DNA of 64,000 nt from Rhizophagus irregularis (GCF_026210795.1 NC_089438.1:1323501-1387500); one strand, 5' to 3'. Positions 48,341 through 60,560 are shown, counted from the first letter of the stretch. Notes: generated by a model from the letters alone, not told the origin. Numbers and translations are program-made.

Positions 48341-48656
48341 TGGCTATGCCACGAGACTTAATACCTTCAAAGGAACCTGCCATAATAATTTGGCAGAATT
48401 TCATCTGAATTCAATGCCTCTATCGAAGCTTTCCGAAATGAGAGTTCACGGATTAGTATGGATAGCCGCGAATCAAAAAGAAAAAAATATTTGGTTATTA
48501 ATAATAAAATATTTTTGGGGATGGATTTACCGGATTCTCCCAACGGTGTACAAATTGAAATTGGATCTAGTAGAAAGAAATCCGCAATTTATCTGCATAT
48601 CTGCGGATAATCCTAAAAAAATTTTTCATACACATTCTTTTTTAAAAAAAATTTAA
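48341..48656 (+). pseudogene. Coding-like fragments, unrecognised
   Basis: An open frame at 48390-48656 begins MAEFHLNSMPLSKLSEMRVH. The preceding bases read in frame as TFKGTCHNNL. In the next frame MDLPDSPNGVQIEIGSSRKK and SAIYLHICG end at a stop near 48606. Both look protein-like but overlap, so at least one frameshift separates them. No domain assigned. Confidence 0.3.
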
Positions 48657-48887
48657 CAATTCAAATTCAAAAGAATCTTGGTTATTATTATTAAATTTTG
48701 ATAGATTAAAGAAAAAGTATTTTACAAAGTTGTATGAGAAAATATTTAATTCAAAGTTAGCACGATCATATGATGCAATAAAATTTCCAGTTTTAGTTTT
48801 TGGATTTTTAAAGTTAAAGATGTAAATCTATCAAAATAAATTATAATCATATCATAATAGTTTATTATTTATAAAAAGGAAAAACTG

Positions 48888-49085
48888 TTGATTTATTTAT
48901 ATAGGACGAGAATTTGGATAAGTAGGTGTGATGAAGTGGCGGAAATAGAGAAAGAAAAAGGTATAGATAATAAGGATAAGAGGAAAAGGAAAAAAAGAAA
49001 AGAAGATAATGACGATGGAGATGGTACTAAAAAAATAAAAAAAAATGAAAAAACAAATAAAAATAGTTTAAATGAAAAACACTGA
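48888..49085 (+). pseudogene. Lysine-rich C-terminal tail, resembles the end of a retroelement ORF
   Basis: After a TTATATAG acceptor-like site the frame reads RTRIWISRCDEVAEIEKEKG and then a strongly basic tail (KRKRKKRKEDNDDGDG...) to the stop at 49083-49085. The pattern of W..RC.....EKE.GI followed by a lysine-rich tail recalls the C-termini of non-LTR retroelement proteins in Rhizophagus. That is from memory of the family's style, not proof. No reverse transcriptase motif is present upstream, so it would be a 3' fragment. Confidence 0.4.
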
Positions 49086-49340
49086 AAAATTAATAAAATT
49101 AGTAACAAGGTTTATTAGGCGATTAAAGATAGTTGGGGAACGAGAGTTAAATTATAGTATTTAGATAGATCGGTTAGTTATAAAGGATAATATAATTTAT
49201 TTATATTATTTTCTAGGTGTTTGTTATGTAATATTTTTGTCTAAAAATGTATATAACCTTAATTAATAAACGCGTCACTAATTTTTTTTTTTAAAAAAAA
49301 CTGTTTATTTATTTAATTTTGATTTAATTGCTCTATATTA

Positions 49341-49572
49341 GGCCGGGCAAAAAAAAATTTAGATTCTCGTGACCCGACCGGGTCAGTTTGAAAAATGGAA
49401 TTTTTTTTTTTTTTTTTTTATAGTTATCACGTGATTTTAAGTTTTTTGGCCGATGTGCGTATAATAATTTTACATATGAAAAAATTTTACATATATAAAA
49501 AAAAATGCCGACCGATCGGGTCATTTTTAAAATTTTATGTCACGAGAATCCAAAAATTTTTTTTGCTCGGCC
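49341..49572. mobile_element. MITE, PIF/Harbinger-like, with TTA target duplication
   Basis: The left end starts GGCCGGGCAAAAAAAAATTT. The right end in reverse complement starts GGCCGAGCAAAAAAAATTTT. Both ends continue with GATTCTCGTGAC, and subterminal TGACCCGATCGG/GACCCGACCGGG blocks also pair. TTA is present directly before the left end (49338-49340) and directly after the right end (49573-49575). A three-base TTA/TAA duplication is the hallmark of PIF/Harbinger insertion. At 232 bases it is non-coding and non-autonomous. Confidence 0.75.
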
Positions 49573-50210
49573 TTAGACCTTTTTTTTAATAATTATTATG
49601 ATATTAAGGTTTATATAGCATAACCAAGTGTTTGCATAATTATGAAAACAATGAAATCAATAGTCTTTAATAATTTTTTGATTAATTTAATTTTATTGAA
49701 GTAATAGAAAAACTGTGAAATGGTTTAAATTATTTTTTTAGAAATGATCCTGTGATTATGCAAAGATTTTTATTGACTTTACTAATTTTACCCCATAATT
49801 TTTCATTGAGGAATCATCTTTGGTAAGTCATACATGGATGATCGGCATTCCAGGAATTATTGGCTGAATTATTTTTAATTGTTTATTAAAAGCCTCCTGT
49901 TACGTCGGCGTCTCCAGCCGTCTCAATATAAATAAATATAAGAATTAATTAAAAGATCTTTAATAATTACCGGTTAAAATTTCCTTTTTTTTTCTATGCC
50001 GATCAATAGCGTAACATTCATTAATTAGAATTTTTATTTCAAATTTTTGAATGTTACACATGTTGCACAAGGGCTTATTTGTATATAAATTGTATGAACT
50101 CCGTAATTTTAAAAAATTTTTTACGCTTCATTTTATTATATAGCTAACATTATCTTTGAATTTGATAATTAAATTGTAATCTACATATTTACAATCCAAA
50201 TTAATTTATT
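49573..50210. other. Upstream region of the broken kinase gene
   Basis: AT-rich, no gene. It should contain the promoter of the gene starting at 50211. Confidence 0.4.
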
Positions 50211-52023
50211 ATGGAAATATCAAAAATGAACCCTAAAGAAAATAAAAGAAATTTATGGGAGATTGTTTCCACTCGTGAATATCAGGTAACATTATTGAAT
50301 TTTTAATTTAAATAATAATGTTTTTTTAATCATTTATCTTTAAAAGAAACATGTTACAATTTCTACTATTGGTTCAACTCCTGAATCAGCAGAAGAGATA
50401 GATGATAAAATAGTTTATATGGAAGATTTAGAAAAAAGAAAACAAGCATATGGAATATGTGGAGAATGTAATGAACCTGGCACAGGAGAAGATTGGTGTC
50501 AACCTTGTAATGCTAAAAGATTTAAGAATAACTTTAAAAATTGGACTAGTGGAAATAAAGATATTGATGAATTTATACAACAATCACAACTTAATGCTGT
50601 GTACTATAAAAAATATCTTGAATGGATGCCTTTTGAAAATTTTAAAGATATTACATATATTACCAGAGGTGGATTTGGTAAAATCTATTCAGCTGAATGG
50701 CCTGAAGGATATATTGATTCTTGGGATATTGAAAATCAAAAATGGAAAAGGTATAGCAGAAAAGCTGCATTAAAAAGTTTGGATAATTCATCATGTATAA
50801 GTGCAGAATTTTTAAATGAGGTAATTAAAATAAGAAAGGCAATCTGTTTACTTTTATTTGTATTATTTATATATTATTAAAAATTTCACTTTCAATATTT
50901 TCATTAGATTAAAACTCATCTTCAGATTTATCTTTGGGATGTTATTCAATGTTATGGAATAACTCAAGATCCAAATACCAAAGATTATATGAAGGTTTTA
51001 TTTAGAATATTGTGAAGATGGAAATTTGAGAAACTACTATCTCAATAATAAATCAGATTATAATTCATAAATTAGAAATTTAATGCAAATTGCAAGAGGA
51101 CTTTTAGACATTCATAATGCTGGAAAAATTCATAAAGACTTTCATTCAGGTAATATATTACATCATGATGGTTCATATATAAGTGATTTAGGAATGTGCC
51201 AACCAGCAAATAATGAAGAGCAATCGGCTAAACAAGAAGGAATTTATGGAGTATTACCTTATATGGCACCAGAAGTTTTACGTGGATATCAATATACAAA
51301 AGCATCTGATATTTATTCATTTGGAATAATTATGAATGAATATATATCTGAAGAAACTCCTTATAATAATATTCCTCATAATGATGCTTTAGCTATTAAA
51401 ATATGTGAAGGACTTAGACCAAATATTTTTAAATATACACCAAAATTACTTGCAGATTTGATTACTAAATGTTGGGATGCTAAAGTAGAAAATAGACCAA
51501 TTACTAAAGAATTATATCAAGAACTTGAAAAATTGTATTATAAACAATCTAAATATCGTTCTCAAATAAATGAATATGGTGACAAAATCAAATTAAACAG
51601 AACAAGTGAAAAAAGATCTAATAACATTCAAACACATCCACAAGCAATCTATACTAGTAGACTTTTAAATTTCAAAAATCTTCCAGAACCAGTAAATTCA
51701 GGTAATTTAGTTTAACTTACACTTTGATAACCAAAAAAATGGTTACATTACTAATAACTTTATTTTTTAGTAGACGTTATTAAAACAACATTACGTAAGT
51801 AATTATTTCTATTGGCAATCAATATAATTAATAGATTTTTATATAGTTTTTAATATTATGTTAATTAATTTATAGATTCAGAATATTTAGATTGTCAATT
51901 AGACGAATTAGGTAAGATATTTATTCTTTAGTTCTTTATTTTGCTTAATATTTATTAATTTCAGTTACTTATTTTGTAGATCTTAATGAAATCAATCAAG
52001 ATGAAGAAAATAATATTGAATGA
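50211..52023 (+). pseudogene. TKL-like protein kinase gene broken by a 4-base duplication and a stop codon
   Basis: Exons: 50211-50285, 50347-50820, 50908-51701, 51771-51794, 51876-51911, 51980-52023. The leader has a CGECNEPGTGEDWCQPC zinc-type motif typical of Rhizophagus kinases. The kinase domain shows ITRGGFGKIYSAEW, Lys of KAALKSL, HKDFHSGNIL, SDLGMC (DLG for DFG) and PYMAPEVLRG. The usual acidic tail (EYLDCQLDEL) is encoded by three tiny 3' exons whose phases fit. Two lesions lie in exon 3: TTTA is duplicated at about 50997-51004, shifting the frame before EYCEDGNL, and TAA at 51068-51070 stands where a sense codon is expected. The exon total is a multiple of three only if four bases are discounted, which supports the duplication. 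From the ATG at 51083 a frame still encodes the catalytic half. Confidence 0.75.
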
Positions 52024-53980
52024 TTTTTTTTATAAGAATCAAAGAATTTAGTTTAATCAAAATAATATTATTAAATTATTTCTTTTATACTAGTTATTAT
52101 TTATGGTTTTGTATGTAATATTTTGGTTTAATAAAAATAAATTATAAATTGGTTAGCTATTGATTGTCCATTAATTGACGTAAAAGATTTAATATACAGT
52201 ACATAATGTAATGTCAGATTAAATTATCACTTTTTTAATAAATTTATTATTAGTTTTTTTTTGCTTAATTATGTTTAAACGAAAAATAATTTCGAAATTT
52301 TTACAAAAATGTTTTAAAAGATTTTAATTATTGAATTGTAAAATGGAGAATTATAATAAATTACTTGAAATACAAATTATCTTAAAAACTAATGAAAAAC
52401 CCGAAAAAAAAAACATTAATGAAAGGATTATTAAATTAAACAAAGGATAACAAATGAAACAAGTCAAAACAAAAAAAAAGATAAAGGAAAATCAAGAGTG
52501 AAACAATGAATAATAAAAGAATCAAATGATAAAGTTGAATCGACAAAAAAGGAAACTAAGTGAAAATATAATTGAAAAAGATTTTCTTTGTGCAAAAATT
52601 TGTAAAAGAATTCTTTTATTAAATATATTAAATAGTCAAACAAATACTAAAATAAGAAATAATTTTAATGGAGCATAAACCTTACAGGATTTATCATCTC
52701 TCAAGAAAAAATTTAATTAGGATTTCGTTGACAATCTAAATACACAGCGAAATTCGATAAACCGGATTTGGGCTTTTTTGCTGGAACCAAATCACGTATA
52801 TTATAATAATAGTTTCGATAGACTGGAGTTTACTAGTAAATACTTGATATTTGCTATAACAGATCAATTCTAACCAGCAATAGTAGAAATGATTCGATAA
52901 ACCATATCACGTGATTACTAACCAATAAAATAACCTGGGTAAATTTTGAACGTATTTCGGAAGCTTCTAAGAAACGATTTTGCTAACAGTTTGTTTCTTT
53001 TTTCTATAACAGATAGATTATGACCTCTGATATATGGTTAATGATGAAAATGGTGATTGATAATGGATATCAAATTACATTACTTTTTGTATGTCGGAAA
53101 GTAAGTTTCTTTGCAAACTTACTTTTAATATTTTATTTGGAGAAACGTTAATTTTATACTAATATTTTATTCATTAATCTGTTTATAAGGGTTCTCATTG
53201 AGATATTGATCACGTGGCTTATCGCTCTGGACTCAACAACGGTTACCGTTTCCCTAGTTAATAATTCCTAAATAAGAAAAATTAAAAGTAAAAAATGTAG
53301 TTCTACTTCTCAATCTTCTACTAATTCTCATCCACCAACATTATTTTACAATATGGTTTCCAAATTTCTTTATTAATATTTAAATAAATATTATTAATAA
53401 ATACAAATGAAATCTATTGATATTTTTGTTTTTAATAAAGAAATTAATATTTGTAAATAATGAAAGGAGAACTATTATCAGTATTGTGATATGTCCCCTA
53501 GTAATTTAAGGCAAATGCTATTAAAATCAAATTGTAAGTAATATCTCAGCCAATAATGACTGAATCCATATTCATGTTCTAATAGTCATTAGATTTGTTT
53601 AAGCAGAATGAATCTAATGAGCTATAAATTTTCTGTTTTTTATAAAATAGCATTAACAATATTTCAATTGATATTTAATTATAAATATAATAAAATTTTA
53701 ACATTTGATTTGATTTAACCAGATGAATATAATAAGCCAAAGATCAATGAAATCGATAGTGAGATAATGTGCTTAAAATTTTTATATGTAACTGAAATAA
53801 AAATATTTAATTTCACATATAATATAACATTACATTCATATCATAATATTTAAATATCCTATTTTTTTAAAAAAAATCAATTTTTAACATTGTTACAGAA
53901 GTAGTTTTAAATAATATTTGATAAAAATAAATATTTTCATGATGCAATAAAATTATTTTCTCTATATAGACTCAATAAAT
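52024..53980. other. AT-rich intergenic region
   Basis: About 2 kb without a recognised gene. There is a lysine-coding low-complexity stretch near 52340-52560 and less AT-rich scraps near 52730-53260. Motifs such as CACGTGAT near 52906 recur in element-like patches elsewhere in the window. Confidence 0.4.
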
Positions 53981-54365
53981 AGCATTCTAAATCTACTTTT
54001 TAAGATTAAATAAAGTTATATTCCTAATAAAATTATACATAATACTAAATTTTATATATTAAACAATAAATGAATAAGTCTCACACCTTAATTCTGTGCT
54101 TAATTTTAACAATTTTAACAGTTTATCTGTGTACAACTTAAAAATGGTATTTTTTTTTTAGGATTTATAGCCTGATAAAATTACATATAATATCAAATTT
54201 ATAAAGTTATACAATAAATGAATAACTGATAAATTTCATGCCCTAATTTCATACTTAATTTAATGATTTTAACAGTTCATTTGTGTATGTCTTAAAAATA
54301 GCATTCTAAATCTATTTTTAAGATTAAGTAAATTTGTAGTCCTAATAAAATTACATATAATTCTT
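53981..54365. repeat. Tandem repeat of about 150-170 bp, a little over two units
   Basis: CCTAATAAAATTATACATAA near 54025 recurs as CCTGATAAAATTACATATAA near 54171 and CCTAATAAAATTACATATAA near 54341. Between them AACAATAAATGAATAA, CTTAATT and TTTAACAGTTTAT phrases recur in the same order, and AGCATTCTAAATCTA occurs near 53981 and 54296. It is degenerate and non-coding. Confidence 0.6.
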
Positions 54366-54994
54366 AAATTTGAGATCTCTTTAATTAGTAGTAGTTCCAG
54401 AAATATTAAAAAAGTTTAGAAATGGAAAAAGTTTTATATTATACAAAACAAATGTTATTACTTATAGATTGATATCATAATTCATTTTTGATTTTAATAT
54501 GAAAAATGGCATTTACATCACTTTTGCTTATATGTTCACTATATATTTTTGTAATAAATCATCTTATAATTTTATCATAAAAGATACAGCATAATGGAAG
54601 TTCTATTTTGACCTATTATTATTACACAAACTATTTATACAGTGTATACAACAGTATACATATATGATTTACGATTAACCACTTGAAGAACTTAACCAAT
54701 TACTCTGATAAAATATGAATATAAAGTATAACTACCAGCTATCTATCCTGTTGATATAAACAACCAATTAAACATGATTTGTTGTAGAATGCTTGTTTAC
54801 ATATGTAGGATTACTTATCTGAAGCCACATGATCTCAAATAGCAATAGTTTTAAATAATCTCAGTTATAAGTAAATTAAATTATTTTGTAGCACAATCAT
54901 TTTAAAATACATAAATACAGAATATAATTGTATTATTTAATGAAAGCACCTGCATTAGTGCAAACAGCCATATTGTGGTATAAAACTTTTTACA
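54366..54994. other. AT-rich intergenic region
   Basis: No gene, RNA or clear repeat recognised. Confidence 0.4.
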
Positions 54995-55172
54995 TTAAAT
55001 TTCTTTGGATTTTTGTATATAATTTATCCAATTATCCAAGAGCCCATTTTCATTTAAAAAAGAATTCCAATCATTTATGGTAATTTCATCCCAATAGCTA
55101 GGTGCAACATCGCATTCTTCCCATGACTTATCTTTAATTTGTGAAGCAATAAAAAGAAACGGGGAGTAATTA
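54995..55172 (-). pseudogene. Terminal exon-like fragment, unrecognised
   Basis: On the minus strand, directly after a TAACAG acceptor, an open frame includes FLFIASQIKDKSWEECDVAP and SYWDEITINDWNSFLNENG before a stop at 54995-54997. It is rich in Trp, Asp and Glu, quite unlike its surroundings, so a coding origin is likely. No matching upstream exon was found. Function unknown. Confidence 0.4.
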
Positions 55173-56040
55173 CTGTTACATTATAATAATGATAAATTAA
55201 ATCTTTCCTATATTGTCCTATTTTGACTAGTGTATACTTATAAACTACTACTTCCTTGGTGCTTATTTGATATTTCTTCTGCCGACTGAAGTTTTTATTT
55301 TGAAATTTTGATTTTTCTCCAGATATACTGTATTTTGCAATGTTGATGAATAATAGACAAATATTCCAAAAAATGTGTGTAGATAATAATGGGTAATTTA
55401 CAATAAGACAAGAATCCTCATAAAAAAAATATTGAAGAAATCTTTATTTTGCTAATAAATAAATATTTCATCATTGTTAAAATCCATATCCAGCCAAAAA
55501 GTTTTAGGAATTCTTGTTCTTTCTTCTTTAAATAAAAGCAGGGGATCTATCTTTACTTTTTTGGCAAGTAAAATCTCTATACATTTGTTGAATCTCTGCA
55601 CTATGCAGGTCATCACTAATTTTGCCATATAATAGAAACATTAGATTAAATTAAAAAAATTTCCTCTAGGAATTCTACTTAGTATTAGGTGTCTTTGTGA
55701 AGGTGTAAGGTGATGATTTATGGTCATCACCCCAGTGGTGATTATTAATCATCTTGGTAGTGTTGTATCAGTTCTTTACGCTTAAAATTATTAAGCAATT
55801 TATGTGGTTAGGTAGCAGAAGGTTTATTAGTGTATAATTAGACAATGTATTAAACAATATATCAAAATTATCCGATCAGATGTGTTGTATAGCTCTGTAC
55901 GTCGGCATATACTTCCAAACATGAATAAAGGATTTCACTTGATAAAAACCTATCAATTTATAACTTTAAATAAAACTTTATTTATTCCCTTAACATTACA
56001 ACAAGAAAATTGACCTATATTTATAATTAATTATACATAT
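55173..56040. other. Intergenic region
   Basis: Mostly non-coding. The patch at about 55705-55745 (GGTGATGATTTATGGTCATC, CCCAGTGGTGATT) resembles one near 39633-39655 and, more weakly, 56351-56375, suggesting a shared palindromic element. Confidence 0.35.
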
Positions 56041-56202
56041 ACTAATAAATTTAACATATTCAATATATTTACTATGTATAATATGACTAACATGTTCAAT
56101 ATGTTGATCATGTCCAACATGTTAGTTAGGTTCGTCATGTTAATTATGTTCGGCATATTAATTATGTTCGACATGTTAATCATGTTAAACATTTGCAACA
56201 TC
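56041..56202 (+). repeat. 18-bp minisatellite, about eight units (TTCGACATGTTAATCATG)
   Basis: Units of exactly 18 bases start at 56059, 56077, 56095, 56113, 56131, 56149, 56167 and 56185, with a weak one before at 56041. The clearest are TTCGTCATGTTAATTATG, TTCGGCATATTAATTATG and TTCGACATGTTAATCATG. Because 18 is a multiple of three, one frame stays open with a six-residue repeat (FDMLIM-like) from an ATG at 56083 to a stop at 56224-56226. The array also contains many ACATGT-like half-palindromes. Confidence 0.8.
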
Positions 56203-58730
56203 GATCAATTCCGGAATGGCACATGATGATCACATGACAGTAGTAATAGTGATCGGTTAGGTAACCTGATAACCTGATCTGAAAAATTCCTAATCGCTTT
56301 AATGAATTAGGCGGTGGTGTCATATTGAAAATTGAAATATATGAAAATTACAGTGTGAGGTGATGATATGTCATATGATTAGTAGTGCATGTGCTCTATC
56401 CACAACTCCTAAAAAGCTCAAAAATATATTCCAAAAATCATTTTTTAGCGGCTATCATCCCTATATGGTTCATCTTTTTTTTACATTTTCATGATTTGAA
56501 ATAAAATTAATAGGAATATTCCTATGATATACTATCTTTTCTAAAATAAATTCCACTTCAATATGAAATTCTTTATTTATAGTTAAATTTATTATTTTAA
56601 TAATGTAAGTTCCTTCTTGATTAAAATAATGTTTTAAAATTTCTTGAGCAATTATAGGATTTTTGATGTTTTATTAATATTAATATTAATGTTTATTGTT
56701 GATATTATTGTTAAAATTTCAGAATTTAAAATTTAAAATTTTATGAATTTTGACTATTATCACTGCTATATATCAATATTTGTAATACCAACACACTTTT
56801 TAATATTTGGATATATTGAAAGGAGCCTAGGTTAATTTGTCAACTTTGTGTTTCAATTTGGTTATTTTTTTTTGTAAATGTAACTTTTACTATTTTAAAA
56901 AGATTTTATTTAAATTGAATTACTGATTATTGAATAAATTACTAGAACAAATTGAATGCAAATCAATTTATCTTATCATTATATATATCAATATAGTAAT
57001 TTTTGCAAAAGTATTTGAATTATAAAATCTTACATTATGATCAATCAATTTGAAGATAAAGGTTTTTGCATTAATCAGTAAATCCAATTATATTGTTTTC
57101 AAGAACACATCTTATATCTAAATACTGTAATTTAAACAGTATTTCAGTATAAACTTGCTGAGACTCTTTAAATATCATAGTGTGATGATTAATAGAGAAG
57201 TAGAATCATGTTTCATTAAGTAGCCAGCATCAATTTGGGTGTATATTTTTCTATCTATTGAATAGTACATCAACTACAAAAAATTTGTATACTCTTTGTT
57301 ATAGATATAGTGATTGCAAAACTATGAGATATTGAGTGTTTATAAATATATATGGAAAGATCAAATCTAGTAGTTAACTCAAGATTTAATTTTTTAGCAC
57401 TTCTTTATTTAGACACTACCTTAGTGGTGGTATGCTAGTATTTTTGTCTGTTTAGTCGTCCCTCTTTTGTATTATGCCAAAGTTGGTAATATGCCAATCA
57501 ATCTATAGTTCTAAATTTAATAGTATTATATATAGAAAATTATTAAAAATTTTGGCTTGGATAAAGTGACTAATTTTCCTTAACTAATCATTTTTGGTCT
57601 TTTTATTTTCTTCCAATCTCTCTTCTCTGTGTTTCCTTTTTGCATTCTTCATAAATAAGATCTTCTAATATATTTTAACCTGTTATAGTTTAGGTTTTAT
57701 TAATCTCAATTTTTATACTAAGTTTAATTGATGTTGTAATAGGACATTTTCTGATGTTTTGATTAATAATATGGATGTGTTTCTATACTATGAATCCTAA
57801 AGTTACTTATAAAATATAAAAAAAATTCATTCACACCAAGGCTCTTGCTTTATCATGTCCAGCAATTAATGCAATATCCTTTATAATTTAGGAGTATATT
57901 AGGGCAAGTATGGAGCTAATAATACTTCCTATTACAATAATAACAAGAAGCTCTTATAAACTAAAAAGTAAAAATTTAGGATTGAGTGTTATGAAATCTT
58001 GTAACATTCTTATTTTGAAAGCAAATTAGTGATGTTATTATTTTTATCACCTAAGTGAGCTTTGGCCTTGGGTAAGGATAGTAGTCTTCTTTTTACTGTA
58101 TTATTGAAAAGATGCTTATTCTAATACCAAGCATATAGAAGATTTAATGATACTAAATTAGCAATACTAGTTGAAACTAATTTTGTATAATGAAGAGTGT
58201 AGAAAATTGTAAAAATATTTTTATAATTCATTTATGATTGATTTTCTTGTAGCTGTGTATTAATTTTAATATCTAATTATAATACTAATAGTTTATAATT
58301 ATAATGATTTTAAGAATATTATTGTCTGTAATAATATATGTCCAAGTGTGGACTATTTATATGCATCCATGTGTTAATTTAATGTCAATATATTTTTTAG
58401 CAATTATGACCCTAACCTTTTCCTCTCCATGATACTTTAAAACTTTCTTGAACAAATATAACCAATTCTTCTAAACTACTAATTGGTTTAATGTATGTTG
58501 GTTAACTACTGCCAAGTTGAAAACTTTGCAATAACTATTAATACAATCGATATTTAACCCCTTCAAAAATTATTTATTTAACAGATTTTTTACTACTCAA
58601 AAGACAGCTTCACTAAGAACTATAGTAATTTATCTATATTATTTAGTGAAGCATGGACTTTGTTTTTGAAGACAAAAGAATCTTTTATAATAATATTATA
58701 TATATGTGTTGTTAAGAACATCGTAACCAA
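56203..58730. other. Gene-poor AT-rich region
   Basis: About 2.5 kb. No gene, tRNA or strong repeat recognised on either strand. Confidence 0.45.
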
Positions 58731-58845
58731 TTAAACCACATCTGACATCAGCAGGGGACTTTCTTGCCATGAATAAATTTCGTCAGTCTTGCACCAACGG
58801 GACCAATTAATTCTATCACCTAAACATACCAACCATTCTCTAGAA
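58731..58845 (-). pseudogene. Terminal exon-like fragment, unrecognised
   Basis: On the minus strand, after a pyrimidine-rich TTCTTCTAG acceptor-like site, the frame reads EWLVCLGDRINWSRWCKTDE and IYSWQESPLLMSD before a stop at 58731-58733. It is tryptophan-rich and clearly unlike the AT background. Like the fragment at 54995-55172 it has no recognised upstream exon. Both may derive from mobile-element genes; I recognise no domain. Confidence 0.4.
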
Positions 58846-59337
58846 GAAGTAAGTATTAAAATTCTACTTAAAGCAATTTAACTCAAGAACTAAAAACAAT
58901 TCAAATATGGATTTTCTATCTTTTACTCAAAAAGTATTCACTATGAAATTTGCCCTAATGTTTAGAAAGTATTACATTTTAATAATATTGGATGATAAAT
59001 CACTTATTGAATGTGCCTGGTCCTGTGTTATCTTTGACAAATTTGCTAATGCTTTGAATGTGTCTGTGGTAAATTCGTATAAATGCTTAACTGAATAGAA
59101 TACTAATCATGACAACAAGGATCTCTTCTTTTACCTATATTATTATTAAATAAAATTAAAATAATAAATTATTACTTTATATCAAAAAAAGAATAACAAT
59201 TCATTATTGATATATGCTTTTTCATATATTTATAGAAGAATATTTATAAAAGGAATATTATATTTTAGCCTTTCATTTTATATTTTAGCCTTTCCTAATG
59301 AAAGATCCAGCAATTTTAGATGAAAGAATATAAAAAG
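58846..59337. other. Intergenic region
   Basis: AT-rich. A 63-codon plus-strand frame at 58907-59098 (MDFLSFTQKVFTMKFALMFR...) is present but lacks any recognised feature and is not claimed as a gene. Confidence 0.35.
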
Positions 59338-60560
59338 CTTCAATATCAGCACTTGATTATACTGTAAATATTGGTAGAATAAAACTATTTTCTTTACACC
59401 AATTATTTGAATTTTTCATTATAATTTCTCAGATTAATAAATAAATAATTCCAATATTAAAATATGATTGAAGAATATCAAATGCTGCATAATGGTATGA
59501 AGAAGAGGGTGAGGGTAATTCTTGACTTTATGTATGTCTTTATATGCTACATTATACTCAAGGTGATAATCAGCACATATTCGCATTCAATTGGAAATCT
59601 TTTTGGTATTCCCGACTTACTCTTTCAAGTATTTTACTACTATTTACAAATAATTTCTATATCAAGTATAGTTATAAAAATTTTTCATATGCTTGTGAAT
59701 ATTTTTCTAGAATTAATAAGATGCTATCTAATTGTTCTTAAACTAATCTTAGAAAAATAAGAACTAAGCCAGTAATTTTGGAAAAGAGCTTCAAATCGGT
59801 ACTTGATTATACTGTAAATATTGGTAAAATATGACTATTTTCTCTATACCAATTATTGAATTTTTCATTATAAATAATTTCTTGAATTAATAAATAAATA
59901 AATATTCCAATATTAAATATGATTGCAGAATATTAAATGCTGTATAATGGTGTAAAGAAGAGGTAAGAGTAACTCTTAAATTTAATTGGAAATCTTTTTG
60001 GATATTTTCAACTCTCAAAAAATAACTCCAATCCTTTTGTGGTAAAATTCTAATTGTTATCTATCCAAATGAAATTTTTAGAATTATAAGAAAATATAAG
60101 AATTAATATAATGTAACACATCCTTCATTTAGATCAATCTATTTAAACTTTATTAACAGTACTCGGCCCAAATTTTATTATGTGCTTCGACGTCAAGATT
60201 TTTATGACTTTAACACTGCTAATTTTATACTATAAGGATAAAGAAATTGCCATCTCTGAAGTCAAGTTGATTTATTTGATTTTGTTTTTCTTTCCTTATT
60301 ATTTTCATGTTATTTTCAGACCTTTTTGGAGAAATATCCCAATATTAAATATGATTGCAGAATATTAAATTCTGTGTAATGAGGCAAGGGTAACTCTTAA
60401 ATTTAATTGGAAATCTTTTTGTATTTTCAACTCTCGAAAAATAACCCCAACCCTTCTGTTGTGGTGAAATTTTCATATAGTAAATATAAGAATTAATATA
60501 ATGCAACACAACCTTCATTTAAATCAATCTACTTATTAAACTTATTATTAACAGTACATA
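59338..60560 (+). repeat. Tandem duplication of about 400-460 bp, three diverged copies
   Basis: CTTGATTATACTGTAAATAT occurs at about 59353 and 59802. ATTCCAATATTAAATATGAT followed by TG(A/C)AGAATAT occurs at about 59450, 59910 and 60339. AATTTAATTGGAAATCTTTT occurs in copies 2 and 3 (about 59978 and 60399), and AAGAATTAATATAATG is followed by the same CAACACA/TAACACA phrase near 60091 and 60488. A segment at about 60170-60215 (CGGCCCAAATTTTATTATGT...) interrupts copy 2 relative to copy 3. No gene is conserved across the copies. Confidence 0.65.

Noticed and set aside
48893-49108. Hydrophobic minus-strand frame of 71 codons
   Set aside because: It is the antisense of the lysine-rich tail at 48888-49085; the Phe/Leu richness is the complement of Lys codons.
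49333-49589. Open frames on both strands within the 49341-49572 MITE
   Set aside because: They are made of poly-Phe/poly-Lys from A/T runs inside a non-coding element.
50995-51005. Splicing out GTTTTATTTAG as an 11-base intron to rescue the kinase frame
   Set aside because: Far below any plausible spliceosomal intron length, and it would not remove the second lesion at 51068.
58907-60368. Open frames of 62-98 codons at 58907, 59464, 59544 and 60180
   Set aside because: They are not conserved between the tandem copies of this region and show only hydrophobic AT-driven composition.
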